Positions 26,518 to 34,964 of a DNA stretch of 64,000 nucleotides are shown in pieces. The number at the start of each line of letters is the position of its first letter. The first letter of the stretch is position 1. The position numbers and the translations under genes are program-made. Source of the stretch: Lentilactobacillus raoultii (GTDB taxonomy: Bacteria; Bacillota; Bacilli; Lactobacillales; Lactobacillaceae); assembly GCF_900411375.1 (NCBI RefSeq), contig NZ_LS422980.1:1-64000 (forward strand). Reading direction: 5' to 3'. The notes under the pieces were generated by a model. It was not told the origin of the DNA and made no database searches. It worked only from the letters and a program-made list of their open reading frames with translations.

Positions 26518-26913
26518 TTAACTTATCTGTGATTCAAGTTCACGAAGTTCTGCCTCACGTACACTGCGAGGTAAAAATCTTCTAATTTCTTCTTCGTTAA
26601 AACCAACCTCTAGTCGATGGTCGTCAAAAATGATTGGTCGTTTAATCAAATCCGGGTACTTAACCAATAAATCAATTAATTGAGATACCGAAAGATTGTC
26701 AATATCCAAGTTTAATTTCTTGTAAATATTGGATCTTGTAGAAATGATGTCTTCACTACCATTTTCAGTCAAGCGTAAAATCTGCTTAACCTCATCGGCA
26801 TTAAGAGGATTGGAATTGATGTTTCGCTCTTTAAAGGCAATGTTGTGACGCTTTAACCAAGCGCGTGCCTTTCGACTTGACGCACTACTTTGTGCAACGT
26901 AAAGATTTAACAT
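26518..26913 (-). CDS. Spx/ArsC-family regulator lacking the CxxC redox switch
   Basis: The 131-residue protein aligns along its length with Spx: SRKARAWLKRHNI, then LTENGSEDIISTRSNIYKK (the RNA polymerase alpha-contact region around Gly52) and RPIIFDDHRLEVGFNEEEIR. Spx normally has CxxC at residues 10-13, the disulfide switch that senses oxidants; here the same positions read S-A-S-S and the whole protein has no cysteine. It may therefore bind RNA polymerase without redox control, or compete with a true Spx. ATG at 26913 follows TTAGGGGGGATTGTA; longer frames lack a site. A single gene with its own terminator. Confidence 0.88.
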   Translation of the reverse strand: MLNLYVAQSSASSRKARAWLKRHNIAFKERNINSNPLNADEVKQILRLTENGSEDIISTRSNIYKKLNLDIDNLSVSQLIDLLVKYPDLIKRPIIFDDHRLEVGFNEEEIRRFLPRSVREAELRELESQIS

Positions 26914-27054
26914 TACAATCCCCCCTAATTTGTAACAAAAATGAAACTGAAATACATCTTTCACGTAACATATTAACACAGTGACACCTTTTGTCAATAC
27001 CATTACTTACTTTTTGTAAATGAATTTGTGAATTTTTCTCTCCCCATCCACTTT

Positions 27055-27339
27055 TTAATTATGAGTCATTAGAAACAAAGCAATACAAATTACTAGGATC
27101 AATACTGACACCATGTATCCAAGAAAAAGTTTTGCTGAAAAATTAACTTCTTTTTCTCCTCTAACAGCAAGCGCCATGCCGTAAATAAAAATAGAAAAGA
27201 ACGAATAGATCCCTAAGGAAATGATGCTGTACGCAATCATGCTTCCCTGAGCCTCTTTCTTTAATCCTGGCAAAAACATCCCAAACGCCACACCGATAAG
27301 TAACAAGATAGTTGGCGTTACTGCTACTATTTTTTTCAT
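27055..27339 (-). CDS. Small membrane protein of unknown function
   Basis: The 94-residue protein has three predicted membrane helices (about residues 5-24, 34-56 and 69-91). No family is recognised. AAAGGA lies seven bases before the ATG. It is 140 bases upstream of the Spx-like gene on the same strand, so co-transcription is possible but unproven. Confidence 0.6.
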   Translation of the reverse strand: MKKIVAVTPTILLLIGVAFGMFLPGLKKEAQGSMIAYSIISLGIYSFFSIFIYGMALAVRGEKEVNFSAKLFLGYMVSVLILVICIALFLMTHN

Positions 27340-27715
27340 GTCTTTTTCCTTTCTGCGCTATCATTATGATTTATTTTGAGCCATTTCTTGGCTTGAGCTT
27401 CTTCAAAGTAAACATAACGGGCTACACATTAATGATTTGAATTGAAATATGATAAGTGATGATAATGACATTTGCCCATTATCACTTCTGCATCAGATAC
27501 TATAATCATCTGACCGGTTCAATCATAAGCTTTATTAGTGTTGGGTAATAAACACTCACAAAATTTTCGATCGTCTATCGCCTACCAATTCCTGTACCTA
27601 AATGATGGAAGTATAACTTAAAAAGAAATCAATTTCAACTTATCATAAAATTATTAGCCCCTTCGATCAATTAAACCAAAGCATCCCGACCAACCAAATG
27701 GTTTATATGGAACAG
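27340..27715. other. Intergenic region without recognised features
   Basis: About 375 A/T-rich bases before repeat locus 3. A short hairpin (GATAATG/CATTATC near 27462-27484) is visible but lacks a T run. I see no ORF with a ribosome binding site. Confidence 0.5.
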
Positions 27716-27988
27716 GTCTAACCGCTTGGCTCCGCTCACTGCTAGGACAGCTTCTCCAAACAGCACCATTCCATATAAGGGATCGAGTAGAAAAATCTAA
27801 AAACAGGATTTCCCTACTCGACGCCTTATATTCCAGGTGCTAACCGTTTGGCTCCGCTCACTACTATTAGGACAGCTTCTCCAAGCAACACCACTCCTGA
27901 TAAGAGATCAATCTGAAAAATCCAAAGTCGGGATTTCTCAGATTGATCTCTTATCATCCGGGTGCTAACCGCTTGGCTCCGCTCACTG
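27716..27988 (+). repeat. Intergenic hairpin repeat, locus 3 (two tandem units)
   Basis: Unit e pairs 27773-27790 with 27814-27831 (ATATAAGG...TCGAGTAG with CTACTCGA...CCTTATAT). Unit f pairs 27898-27916 with 27938-27956, a perfect 19-base stem built on TGATAAGAGATCAATCTGA. Borders are CCGCTTGGCTCCGCTCACT and TAGGACAGCTTCTCCAA(A/G)CA. The right border lies four bases before the -35 box at 27992. Confidence 0.9.
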
Positions 27989-27991
27989 ACG

Positions 27992-28020
27992 TTTACAAAG
28001 TGTTCTTAATTGATTATACT
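27992..28020 (+). promoter_or_regulatory. Predicted promoter of the 5'-nucleotidase-like gene
   Basis: TTTACA at 27992-27997 and TATACT at 28015-28020 are spaced by 17 bases, right after repeat locus 3. Confidence 0.7.
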
Positions 28021-28053
28021 TGACGGTATACATTGTGTTTGCAGGTGAAAAAA

Positions 28054-29610
28054 ATGAAAATTACCCTCTTAGCGACCAGTGATACACATGGCTTTATCGA
28101 ACCAACCAACTACGTTGATTCGAACTCAGATAAGCCTTTTGGTCTAGAAAAAGTAAGCTCGACAATTAAACGATATATCCGCCAACATCCAGATGAAAAG
28201 GTCATTTTGATTGATAATGGGGATTTTCTTCAAGGGTCACCAATGGCTGATTACGTCGCCAAGCGCGCCGATACAACCGACCGGGCGGCCTTTATTAACG
28301 CTTATAACCAAGTTGGTTATCGAATCGGCAGCATTGGCAATCATGAATTTGATTACGGGCTGGATTATCTAAATTTTGTTATTAATCATTCAACTCGGCA
28401 ATTTGTGTGTGCCAACATTGTCGATCGCGATAACGAGCCCTTGCTGACGAATCCTTATACGATTATGACCGTTGCCGGGGTTAAAATTGGCTTCCTGGGA
28501 TTAACCACCACCAGTACTAAGAAATGGAAAAACGTGAACGATTTAAATGACTTCAATCTGATTTCCGAACTAACCGCGTGCAAACGCTATTTACCAGGAT
28601 TAAGAGATAAAGTTGACATTGTCGTCATCGTTTATCACGGTGGGTTTGAGCGGGATCGAACCGGTACCTGGAATGACATTAATCCGGGTGAAAATCGTGG
28701 CTACGATATTTTAAAAAATATCAAGGGAATTGATGGCTTTATTTCCGGTCACCAACATCGCAAAATCGCCAGCGAGCTATTTAAGGTGCCAATTATCCAA
28801 CCCGGATCCCGGGGTGAATACATTGGCAAAATCACTTTTGACATTTCACCCGAAGACAAGCGAATCACCCATCGTAACGCTGAATTATTAAGTGTTGCTG
28901 ATAGCGACCCTGATCAAAAAATCGCCAAGGAAATTGCCTCCCTTTCCGATCATCTGCAGCATTGGCTTGATAAACCACTTTCTCGAATCGATGGGGATCT
29001 AACCTTTAGTGATCCTTTTCATGCTCGAATTAAGGAATCTGCCTTTATTGAATTTATTCAAAAAATTCAAATGGCCAAAATGGGCACCGATATTTCTGCC
29101 ACCGCGTTATATAATAACGAAGCCCACGGGTTTGAAAGTCCCATTACGATGCGTAATATTATCACCAACTACGTTTATCCAAATACACTAGTAAAATCCA
29201 GAATTACCGGTGCTGATCTGCGAGCCGCTTTAGAAGTTACCGCTAAATACTTTGATGTTAAACATGGCGAAGTGGTCGTTAACGAACGCTTCATGTTTCC
29301 TAAAGAGCGCTTTTATAATTACGATATGTACGAGGGAATTGAATACACACTTAATATTGCTAGGCCAGTTGGTCATCGGGTTACTAAATTAAAATATCAT
29401 GGTCAAGATGTTACTGACGATCAAATTCTATTTGTGACTTTAAACCGCTATCGAGCAAGCGGTGGCGGTCACTATCCCATGTATACGAAAGACAAAATTG
29501 TTGCTTCTTGTGATATGACCATTAGTCAAATTATTTTAGAGTACTTACAAAAACATCCCATCATCAAGGCAACTAATAATCATAATTTCAAAATTGAAGC
29601 TAAAGATTAA
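28054..29610 (+). CDS. 5'-nucleotidase / UDP-sugar hydrolase family metallophosphoesterase
   Basis: The 518-residue protein starts with the metallophosphatase domain: TSDTHGFIEP, IDNGDFLQGSPM, IGNHEFDYG, VVIVYHGGFERD and ISGHQHRK are the five metal-ligand motifs (about residues 1-260). The C-terminal 5'-nucleotidase substrate domain follows (about 300-500, RYRASGGGHYPM). There is no signal peptide, so it is cytoplasmic, like Bacillus YunD. It should dephosphorylate nucleotides or cyclic nucleotides. ATG at 28054 is preferred, behind AGGTGA; the in-frame GTG at 28033 would lie close to the promoter. It is monocistronic. Confidence 0.9.
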   Translation: MKITLLATSDTHGFIEPTNYVDSNSDKPFGLEKVSSTIKRYIRQHPDEKVILIDNGDFLQGSPMADYVAKRADTTDRAAFINAYNQVGYRIGSIGNHEFDYGLDYLNFVINHSTRQFVCANIVDRDNEPLLTNPYTIMTVAGVKIGFLGLTTTSTKKWKNVNDLNDFNLISELTACKRYLPGLRDKVDIVVIVYHGGFERDRTGTWNDINPGENRGYDILKNIKGIDGFISGHQHRKIASELFKVPIIQPGSRGEYIGKITFDISPEDKRITHRNAELLSVADSDPDQKIAKEIASLSDHLQHWLDKPLSRIDGDLTFSDPFHARIKESAFIEFIQKIQMAKMGTDISATALYNNEAHGFESPITMRNIITNYVYPNTLVKSRITGADLRAALEVTAKYFDVKHGEVVVNERFMFPKERFYNYDMYEGIEYTLNIARPVGHRVTKLKYHGQDVTDDQILFVTLNRYRASGGGHYPMYTKDKIVASCDMTISQIILEYLQKHPIIKATNNHNFKIEAKD

Positions 29611-29727
29611 CTACTTAATTGTCCACAATTTAATAGGCCCTTTTTCATGCGCTAATCACGTGTTTAAGTTATTATAAACTGTGTTAAATTCAAATCACGA
29701 TTAACTCATGAGGGGAGAGACAAATCC

Positions 29728-30492
29728 ATGCATCGAACAACTCGTCAAAATTTCTGGTTGGCAATTTTTTTAGAAGTTCTTGTTTTAGCACTATTATTTT
29801 ATGTGATACCACCAGTTGAGAACCTAATTACCCGTAACGATACAGGTCAATTCTTTGTTCAGGACCTAACCTTATTAATTATTTTTGTGGCGATCAATCT
29901 CATTTGGATTAAACAGCCAATTCATTTCTCATTGCACACCTCAATTGGCTCAGCCTTATTACTAGCTTGGCCGATGTATCTTATCCTATTGTCGGCTGTG
30001 ATTCAATTGGCAAACGGCCGCGCTAATAATTTGATTAAAGCAAGTGTCGTCGGAATTAGTGCCGGTGTTTTTGAAGAATATCTATTTCGAGGACTGATCT
30101 TAGGCATTTCTTTATATGTCTTTACCAAATACAAGACGCACAGCCAAATTTGGTCAGCCGTTATTCTTTCAAGTATTTTATTCGGAATCACTCACGGCAT
30201 TAACGCCTTTTCACAGCCTTGGGATCAAACTGCATTGCAAATTATTTCAACCGCCTGCTTCGGGATCTTCTTAGCAGCTTTATACTTAAGATCCGGCAGC
30301 TTGATCTTGCCAATGTTAACCCATGGATTATGGGATTTCAACAGTACTTTAGCCAGCACCAGTGTCTTCAAAGAAAGTGCCGTAACAGGTCAGGAAATTT
30401 TAATTCAAGGTATTTTGGGGCTATTCTTCATTTTGTTGGCAATCTTTTACCTAAGAAAAAAACGAACTGACTCTTTGAAAATTAACTTTTAA
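29728..30492 (+). CDS. CPBP family intramembrane metalloprotease
   Basis: The 254-residue protein has seven to eight membrane helices and the motifs EEYLFRGLI (EExxxR), ILFGITHGIN (FxxxH) and MLTHGLWDFN (HxxxD/N). This is the second CPBP protein in the window and is not close in sequence to the one at 20911. Its role is unknown; some family members process prenylated proteins or give bacteriocin self-immunity. GAGGGGAGAG precedes the ATG. It is monocistronic with a strong terminator. Confidence 0.88.
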   Translation: MHRTTRQNFWLAIFLEVLVLALLFYVIPPVENLITRNDTGQFFVQDLTLLIIFVAINLIWIKQPIHFSLHTSIGSALLLAWPMYLILLSAVIQLANGRANNLIKASVVGISAGVFEEYLFRGLILGISLYVFTKYKTHSQIWSAVILSSILFGITHGINAFSQPWDQTALQIISTACFGIFLAALYLRSGSLILPMLTHGLWDFNSTLASTSVFKESAVTGQEILIQGILGLFFILLAIFYLRKKRTDSLKINF

Positions 30493-30495
30493 ACC

Positions 30496-30540
30496 GAAAA
30501 AAGCATCCCGTCAATTTTTATTTGACAAGGATGCTTTTTC
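30496..30540. terminator. Bidirectional terminator between CPBP and rny
   Basis: GAAAAAAGCATCC pairs with GGATGCTTTTTC around a loop that contains its own short GTCAA/TTGAC helix. A and T runs allow use from both sides. Confidence 0.85.
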
Positions 30541-30568
30541 ATTTATCAGCTTAACTCAATTCGACTAT

Positions 30569-32212
30569 TTAACGTACTCGGCTCTTGGCATGATTTGGCC
30601 GATGTTTTGATTGCCTTCGCCTAGCCGGTTCGTGCTGTTGTGATGATTTTTTGTTTTGACCAATGTAGGCGACCGCTTTAAAATCACGGATGGCGGTGAC
30701 CTTTATCTTACCAGGATAAGCCAATTCAGCTTCGATTTGTTTTTTAACTTGATCAGCCAGTTCCGCATTCTGTTGATCGTTAATTTTTCTAGGATCAACC
30801 ATGATTCGAATCTCTCGACCAGCCTGAATGGCGTAACTTTCCTTTACACCACGCTTACTGCTGGCAATTCGTTCAAGACTCTTCAACCGGTTAACGTACT
30901 CTTCAACTGATTCACTTCGGGCACCAGGTCGGCCACCGGAAATGGTGTCACCAGCCGCCACCAGATAGGAAATCGGTGTTGTGACTTCAACATCCCCGTG
31001 GTGAGACGCAATGGAATTAATGACCCTTGAGTCCTCATCAAACGTTTCGGCAATTTTCACACCCAATTCAACGTGCGTTCCATCAACTTCGCGATCGATT
31101 GCTTTGCCAATATCATGCAGCAAGCCGGCTCGTTTAGCAACCTTAACATTCAAACCTAGTTCAGCTGCCATTAAACCGGCAATCTCAGCTACTTCAATCG
31201 AATGATTTAACACATTCTGACCATAACTGGTCCGATACTTTAGCCGACCAACAATTTTAATCAAGTCTGGATGCATCCAACCAATGTGTAATGAACTAAC
31301 CGCTCGTTCACCGGTTTTCCGAATATCATTCATCACATCAGTCTGTGCAATCGTTACTTGCCGCTCAATTGATTGTGCATTAATCTGCTTTGAAACGGTC
31401 AAATTGGTTAGTGCCAATTTCGCAATTTCCCGTCTAATCGGATCAGCCGTTACAATATGCAATACTGAGCGGTCATCTGGATCAAAAACCAAATCAACGC
31501 CGGCCAGAGTCTCAATATAACGTAAATTCTGACTGTCACGCCCGGTTAATTTTTGCCTGGTACTATTATCGTAAATTTGAACCAGATGTTCCGTGTGTTC
31601 TCTAGGCATATCAACCGGGCCGCGTTGAATAGCATCCACCGCCATAATTTTAGCGATTTTAGGGGCATTAACAGCCGCTTCATCCTGTTGATATCGTAAT
31701 TCAATTTCTTTTTCACGTGCCAACGAGTCTTTTAGCTGATCGAGAATTTCAACTTTAGCTTGCCCAATCGATAGTTGGCCACGTTCTTCAAGCGTTGTCA
31801 CCCGTTTGCTTGATAAGGCTTCTGCCCGTTTTCTCAGGTCAACAATCGACTGTTTCAAGTGTGATAAGTCATTAGCCCGTTTTGTCATTTCTTCGTGTAG
31901 TTGATCAAGTCTGGCAGCGGTTTGGGTCAAGCCGGTCTCCCGTTGTTTAATTCGAACTTCCCGAGTTGCATTATCAGCTTGATAACTGTCGAGTTCTTCC
32001 TCAATGGATTCCTTATAATCAGAAACACGTTGATCAGCCGTCTCATTAATCTTTTCAACGGCCTCCTGGGCTTTCACTTTGGCATGTGCCAGCACTTTAT
32101 CTGCCTCTCTGTGGGCACCTTGAATTTCAGCTGCGTACCGACGCTTTTGAAGCGAGACGCCGCTAAATGCCCCGATCACGCAGGCCAGAAACCCTAAAAC
32201 AATATAAATCAA
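30569..32212 (-). CDS. rny: Ribonuclease Y (RNase Y), divergent KH domain
   Basis: The 547-residue protein has an N-terminal membrane helix (about 3-20), a long charged coiled coil (about 30-190), a KH-type region (about 205-275), and an HD domain with HSIEVAEIAGL and GLLHDIGKAIDREVDGTHVE (metal ligands present). RNase Y starts mRNA decay at the membrane. The normal KH loop GREGRN is GRDSQN here, the N-terminal part of the KH domain is altered, and a basic tail of about 25 residues (rich in Arg, Lys, His, Gln) follows the HD region. It may be a second, specialised RNase Y. TTG at 32212 lies behind GGGAGGG. The alpha/beta hydrolase gene is just upstream on the same strand. Confidence 0.85.
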   Translation of the reverse strand: MIYIVLGFLACVIGAFSGVSLQKRRYAAEIQGAHREADKVLAHAKVKAQEAVEKINETADQRVSDYKESIEEELDSYQADNATREVRIKQRETGLTQTAARLDQLHEEMTKRANDLSHLKQSIVDLRKRAEALSSKRVTTLEERGQLSIGQAKVEILDQLKDSLAREKEIELRYQQDEAAVNAPKIAKIMAVDAIQRGPVDMPREHTEHLVQIYDNSTRQKLTGRDSQNLRYIETLAGVDLVFDPDDRSVLHIVTADPIRREIAKLALTNLTVSKQINAQSIERQVTIAQTDVMNDIRKTGERAVSSLHIGWMHPDLIKIVGRLKYRTSYGQNVLNHSIEVAEIAGLMAAELGLNVKVAKRAGLLHDIGKAIDREVDGTHVELGVKIAETFDEDSRVINSIASHHGDVEVTTPISYLVAAGDTISGGRPGARSESVEEYVNRLKSLERIASSKRGVKESYAIQAGREIRIMVDPRKINDQQNAELADQVKKQIEAELAYPGKIKVTAIRDFKAVAYIGQNKKSSQQHEPARRRQSKHRPNHAKSRVR

Positions 32213-32271
32213 GGAATTTGCCCTCCCTTCCTTCTGGACTCTTCCATTATTAGTCTAACATATTCCACTGA

Positions 32272-33216
32272 CTAATCGAGATAACGGTTCAAAAACTTCT
32301 TCACCGTTTCCGTATATAGTTTGGGATGATTTTGATATGATCTGGCATGGCCTCTTCCTGGAACAATTAAAAGCTGCTTGGGACCTTTATCGGCCTTATA
32401 AAGCGGATAAACCATCTTGGTCGGTACAAAGTGATCGTGCGCGCCATGGATAAATAGCATTGGCCGCCGATTCTTTTTAACCTGATTTAACGCACTGGCC
32501 TCCTTAAACGTATACCCGTTTTTAACCCAATTAATTGCGCTAACAATGCCAACCAATGGAAATCTCGGCAAATGATATAGCTGTTTTGCCTGGTAGGCAA
32601 TTTCATCAGAAACATTCGTGTAGCCACAATCCTCAATGTAGGCTTTGACTTGCTTGGGAACATTTTTAACACCGCTAACCATCATCGTCGTCGCGCCGCC
32701 CATACTGGTTCCGAAGACCACAATCTTGGAATCAGGGCCCTTTCTGGCAATCACCTTTTTGATCCATTTAACGTAATCCAGTCGATCCGGCCAGCCATAA
32801 CCAATGTAATTCCCTTGGCTGTCACCATGGCCCCGAGCATCGGGTAACAACACATTATAACCTAGCTGATGGAAAAGATAAGCATATTGAAACATTTTAT
32901 CCTTATTTCCCATAAAGCCGTGTGCAACAACAGCTGTCTTGTTCGTTGGCTGATCAGCCGAAATATAGTTGGCATCCAACTTTAGATGACCAGTTGCCGA
33001 TAATTCATGCCAGCGTTGTTTATGAACCCCTTGATACCATCGATGGGCTGGGTACAACGGGCTACTTGGCTTAATTCTTTGCGGCTTACTCAAAAATGAT
33101 TTAGGTGCCGGAACAACGGCCACCTTGTAAAAATAAAGACCCGCTCCAAATAATCCTGCGGCGACCACCGTTACCAGCGACGCACAGGCAATTAATAGTT
33201 TTGTTCGCTTTTTCAT
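32272..33216 (-). CDS. Membrane-anchored or secreted alpha/beta hydrolase
   Basis: The 314-residue protein begins with a signal or anchor helix (about residues 6-30) and has an alpha/beta-hydrolase domain: AVVAHGFMGNKDKM (oxyanion), PDARGHGDSQG, the nucleophile elbow VVFGTSMGGATT, the acid in FIHGAHDHFVP and the His in VPGRGHARSY. The catalytic triad is complete. It resembles the YqkD/BAAT-type esterases. Substrate is unknown. It precedes rny by about 60 bases on the same strand and probably shares its transcript. Confidence 0.88.
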   Translation of the reverse strand: MKKRTKLLIACASLVTVVAAGLFGAGLYFYKVAVVPAPKSFLSKPQRIKPSSPLYPAHRWYQGVHKQRWHELSATGHLKLDANYISADQPTNKTAVVAHGFMGNKDKMFQYAYLFHQLGYNVLLPDARGHGDSQGNYIGYGWPDRLDYVKWIKKVIARKGPDSKIVVFGTSMGGATTMMVSGVKNVPKQVKAYIEDCGYTNVSDEIAYQAKQLYHLPRFPLVGIVSAINWVKNGYTFKEASALNQVKKNRRPMLFIHGAHDHFVPTKMVYPLYKADKGPKQLLIVPGRGHARSYQNHPKLYTETVKKFLNRYLD

Positions 33217-33249
33217 TTACTATTCACCATTATATTTTTTAATTAACTA

Positions 33250-33422
33250 CTCAATTGACGCCTTATCTTCCGGAGGTTAACCGCTTTTGTCCACTCACTT
33301 TCTTAGGACTGTTCCGCCAAGCTGATTCCTGCATGTAAGGGATTCGGCTCAAAAATCCAAACCCGGGATTTCCAAGCCAAACGCCTTACATTTCGGAATC
33401 AAACCGCTTGGCTCCACACACT
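33250..33422 (+). repeat. Intergenic hairpin repeat, locus 4 (one full unit plus a partial)
   Basis: The full unit pairs 33333-33349 with 33374-33391 (ATGTAAGG with CCTTACAT, then TTCGGCT with AGCCAAA). A truncated right half (CAATTGACGCCTTAT...) precedes it at 33252-33290. Borders are of the same family. It lies just upstream of the XRE gene; the likely -10 box of that gene (TATAAT, 33435-33440) follows 12 bases after the border. Confidence 0.85.
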
Positions 33423-33469
33423 ATCAATTTGCAGTATAATTAGTACTAACGAATAGGACGGTGATCATA

Positions 33470-33901
33470 ATGTTTCCAGAACGATTAAGAGCTTTGCGTC
33501 GGGGAAAACACCTGACACTTTCCCAATTAGCTCAATTACTTAATACGCAATTTCCAACCGATAAAGAACATCGCAATACGCCCCAACAAATTGGTAACTG
33601 GGAGCGCGGTGTTCGCACCCCTTCATACGTTGAAGTTCAAAAACTAGCTTCCTTTTTCAACGTTACCATGGACTACTTAACCGGCCTGACAGAAAATACA
33701 ACCTATGATTTGGCTCGGTTGTTTATTTCAGATAAATCTCTCCAATTTAATGGTCAAACTCTAGATTCTTCCGATCGCTATGAAATCTACCAGTTGATTT
33801 CCGGTTATATCCATGGCAAGACAGGTCGGCCACAACCACCTACCCCAACCATGAAGCAAGAAGAGCTGGACTTGGGGATGGATAAAAACAACCATCACTA
33901 A
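33470..33901 (+). CDS. XRE family transcriptional regulator
   Basis: The 143-residue protein has an N-terminal helix-turn-helix of Cro/C1 type (about residues 1-72: LTLSQLAQLLN, QQIGNWERGVRTPSYVEVQKLA, FNVTMDYLTGLT) and a C-terminal region of unknown function ending in a polar tail. Its targets are unknown; no prophage or toxin-antitoxin genes are adjacent. ATG at 33470 follows AGGACGG by about ten bases. The stop codon lies two bases from the stop of the convergent 54-residue gene. Confidence 0.85.
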   Translation: MFPERLRALRRGKHLTLSQLAQLLNTQFPTDKEHRNTPQQIGNWERGVRTPSYVEVQKLASFFNVTMDYLTGLTENTTYDLARLFISDKSLQFNGQTLDSSDRYEIYQLISGYIHGKTGRPQPPTPTMKQEELDLGMDKNNHH

Positions 33902-33903
33902 TC

Positions 33904-34068
33904 TCATTTAATCATTAAATAGACGCTGACGAAAGTTGAAATTGTGAAGCCAACCCATGCAATCGCACAAAAAGCGATATGGGCTCTGTTTTTTTGAATA
34001 ATTGCAAAAATTAACCCGACTAACAAAATAACCCAAATGGCAGCTATTTTCTGAGCAAATGTCATCAT
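33904..34068 (-). CDS. Small membrane protein, 54 residues
   Basis: Two adjacent ATG codons (34068 and 34065) follow GAGGGTTGATTGA on the minus strand and open a 54-codon frame. It reads MMTFAQKIAAIWVILL and contains two membrane helices (about residues 8-24 and 31-51) with a short basic loop QKNRAH between them. Composition and a good ribosome binding site support a real gene. Its family is unknown. It ends two bases from the stop of the XRE gene. Confidence 0.6.
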   Translation of the reverse strand: MMTFAQKIAAIWVILLVGLIFAIIQKNRAHIAFCAIAWVGFTISTFVSVYLMIK

Positions 34069-34115
34069 TCAATCAACCCTCGAATCTTAATTAAATTCAT
34101 TTAGTAGGAGTCACT

Positions 34116-34964
34116 ATGCTAACTAACAAACAAAAAAAGAAACTCTTAAAACGTCATCATCAAAAAGCAACCACCAATAATGATTACATCAATCAAATGA
34201 AGCGCTATCGGGAGCTGTTTTCGGACTTCCCTGACATTAAGTTTTTAATTAATAATGTACTCGAAAGCGACCATCTAATCAAGTCTAAATTACTTCCCCA
34301 GGATCTGCCGGTTTTACTATTGCCTGATAATGTCCAGGATCAGCTCTATCAAGTCATTAATCAAAAGTTTGATAAGAACGATCCTAAGGGCGATCAACTT
34401 TGGGATCAATTATCCGATGCCCTCCCAAAGTTGGATAAAGCCCTTCGCTCTTACCGCGACTACCTTGAAGAAACGTATGGCATGTGGGCTTATATTTCCG
34501 CGCCATTTGTAAAAGATCTGGCAGACTACATTGGTAACCACAGTGTTCTGGAGGTCATGGCCGGCAACGGATACATCTCAAAAGGCCTCGCTGACCTTGG
34601 ATTAACCGTTTATCCGACTGACAGCCTCGATTGGGTTGCCGAGAATCAAACGGGTCAACACCAAGTCACAAAAATCGAAAAACTGGATGCCGTTTCTGCC
34701 ATTCACAAATATCAAGGCCACGTTGACGACGTGATCATGAGTTGGGCGCCGGATAAAGGGACCGTTGATTTGGATGTCCTAAATGCAATACGAAAAGCCG
34801 ACCACGATCTCAAACTGATCGTCATCGGCGAGAAAAACGGTGCCACGAATTCAAAAGCTTTCTGGCAAGCGGCCCATATGATTGAGCCGAAAGCCACTGA
34901 AAAATTAAACCGTCACCATCAACCATTTGATTTGATTAAAGATCAGGTTTACCTAATTGACTAA
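34116..34964 (+). CDS. SAM-dependent methyltransferase-like protein
   Basis: The 282-residue protein has an Asp/Leu-rich helical N-terminal half and a Rossmann-like C-terminal half. Motif I of a SAM-binding fold is visible as VLEVMAGNGYISKGLADLG near residue 147, and TVYPTDSLDW follows as the acidic loop. No catalytic signature identifies the substrate. AGGAG lies five bases before the ATG. The gene overlaps the 3' end of the convergent alkyltransferase gene by 29 bases. Confidence 0.7.
   Translation: MLTNKQKKKLLKRHHQKATTNNDYINQMKRYRELFSDFPDIKFLINNVLESDHLIKSKLLPQDLPVLLLPDNVQDQLYQVINQKFDKNDPKGDQLWDQLSDALPKLDKALRSYRDYLEETYGMWAYISAPFVKDLADYIGNHSVLEVMAGNGYISKGLADLGLTVYPTDSLDWVAENQTGQHQVTKIEKLDAVSAIHKYQGHVDDVIMSWAPDKGTVDLDVLNAIRKADHDLKLIVIGEKNGATNSKAFWQAAHMIEPKATEKLNRHHQPFDLIKDQVYLID

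Noticed and set aside
26914-27003. 30-codon N-terminal extension of the Spx-like gene
   Set aside because: Spx proteins begin at the LNLY strand, and only the internal ATG at 26913 has a ribosome binding site.
27462-27484. GATAATG/CATTATC hairpin as a terminator
   Set aside because: No T run follows on either strand, and no gene ends nearby.
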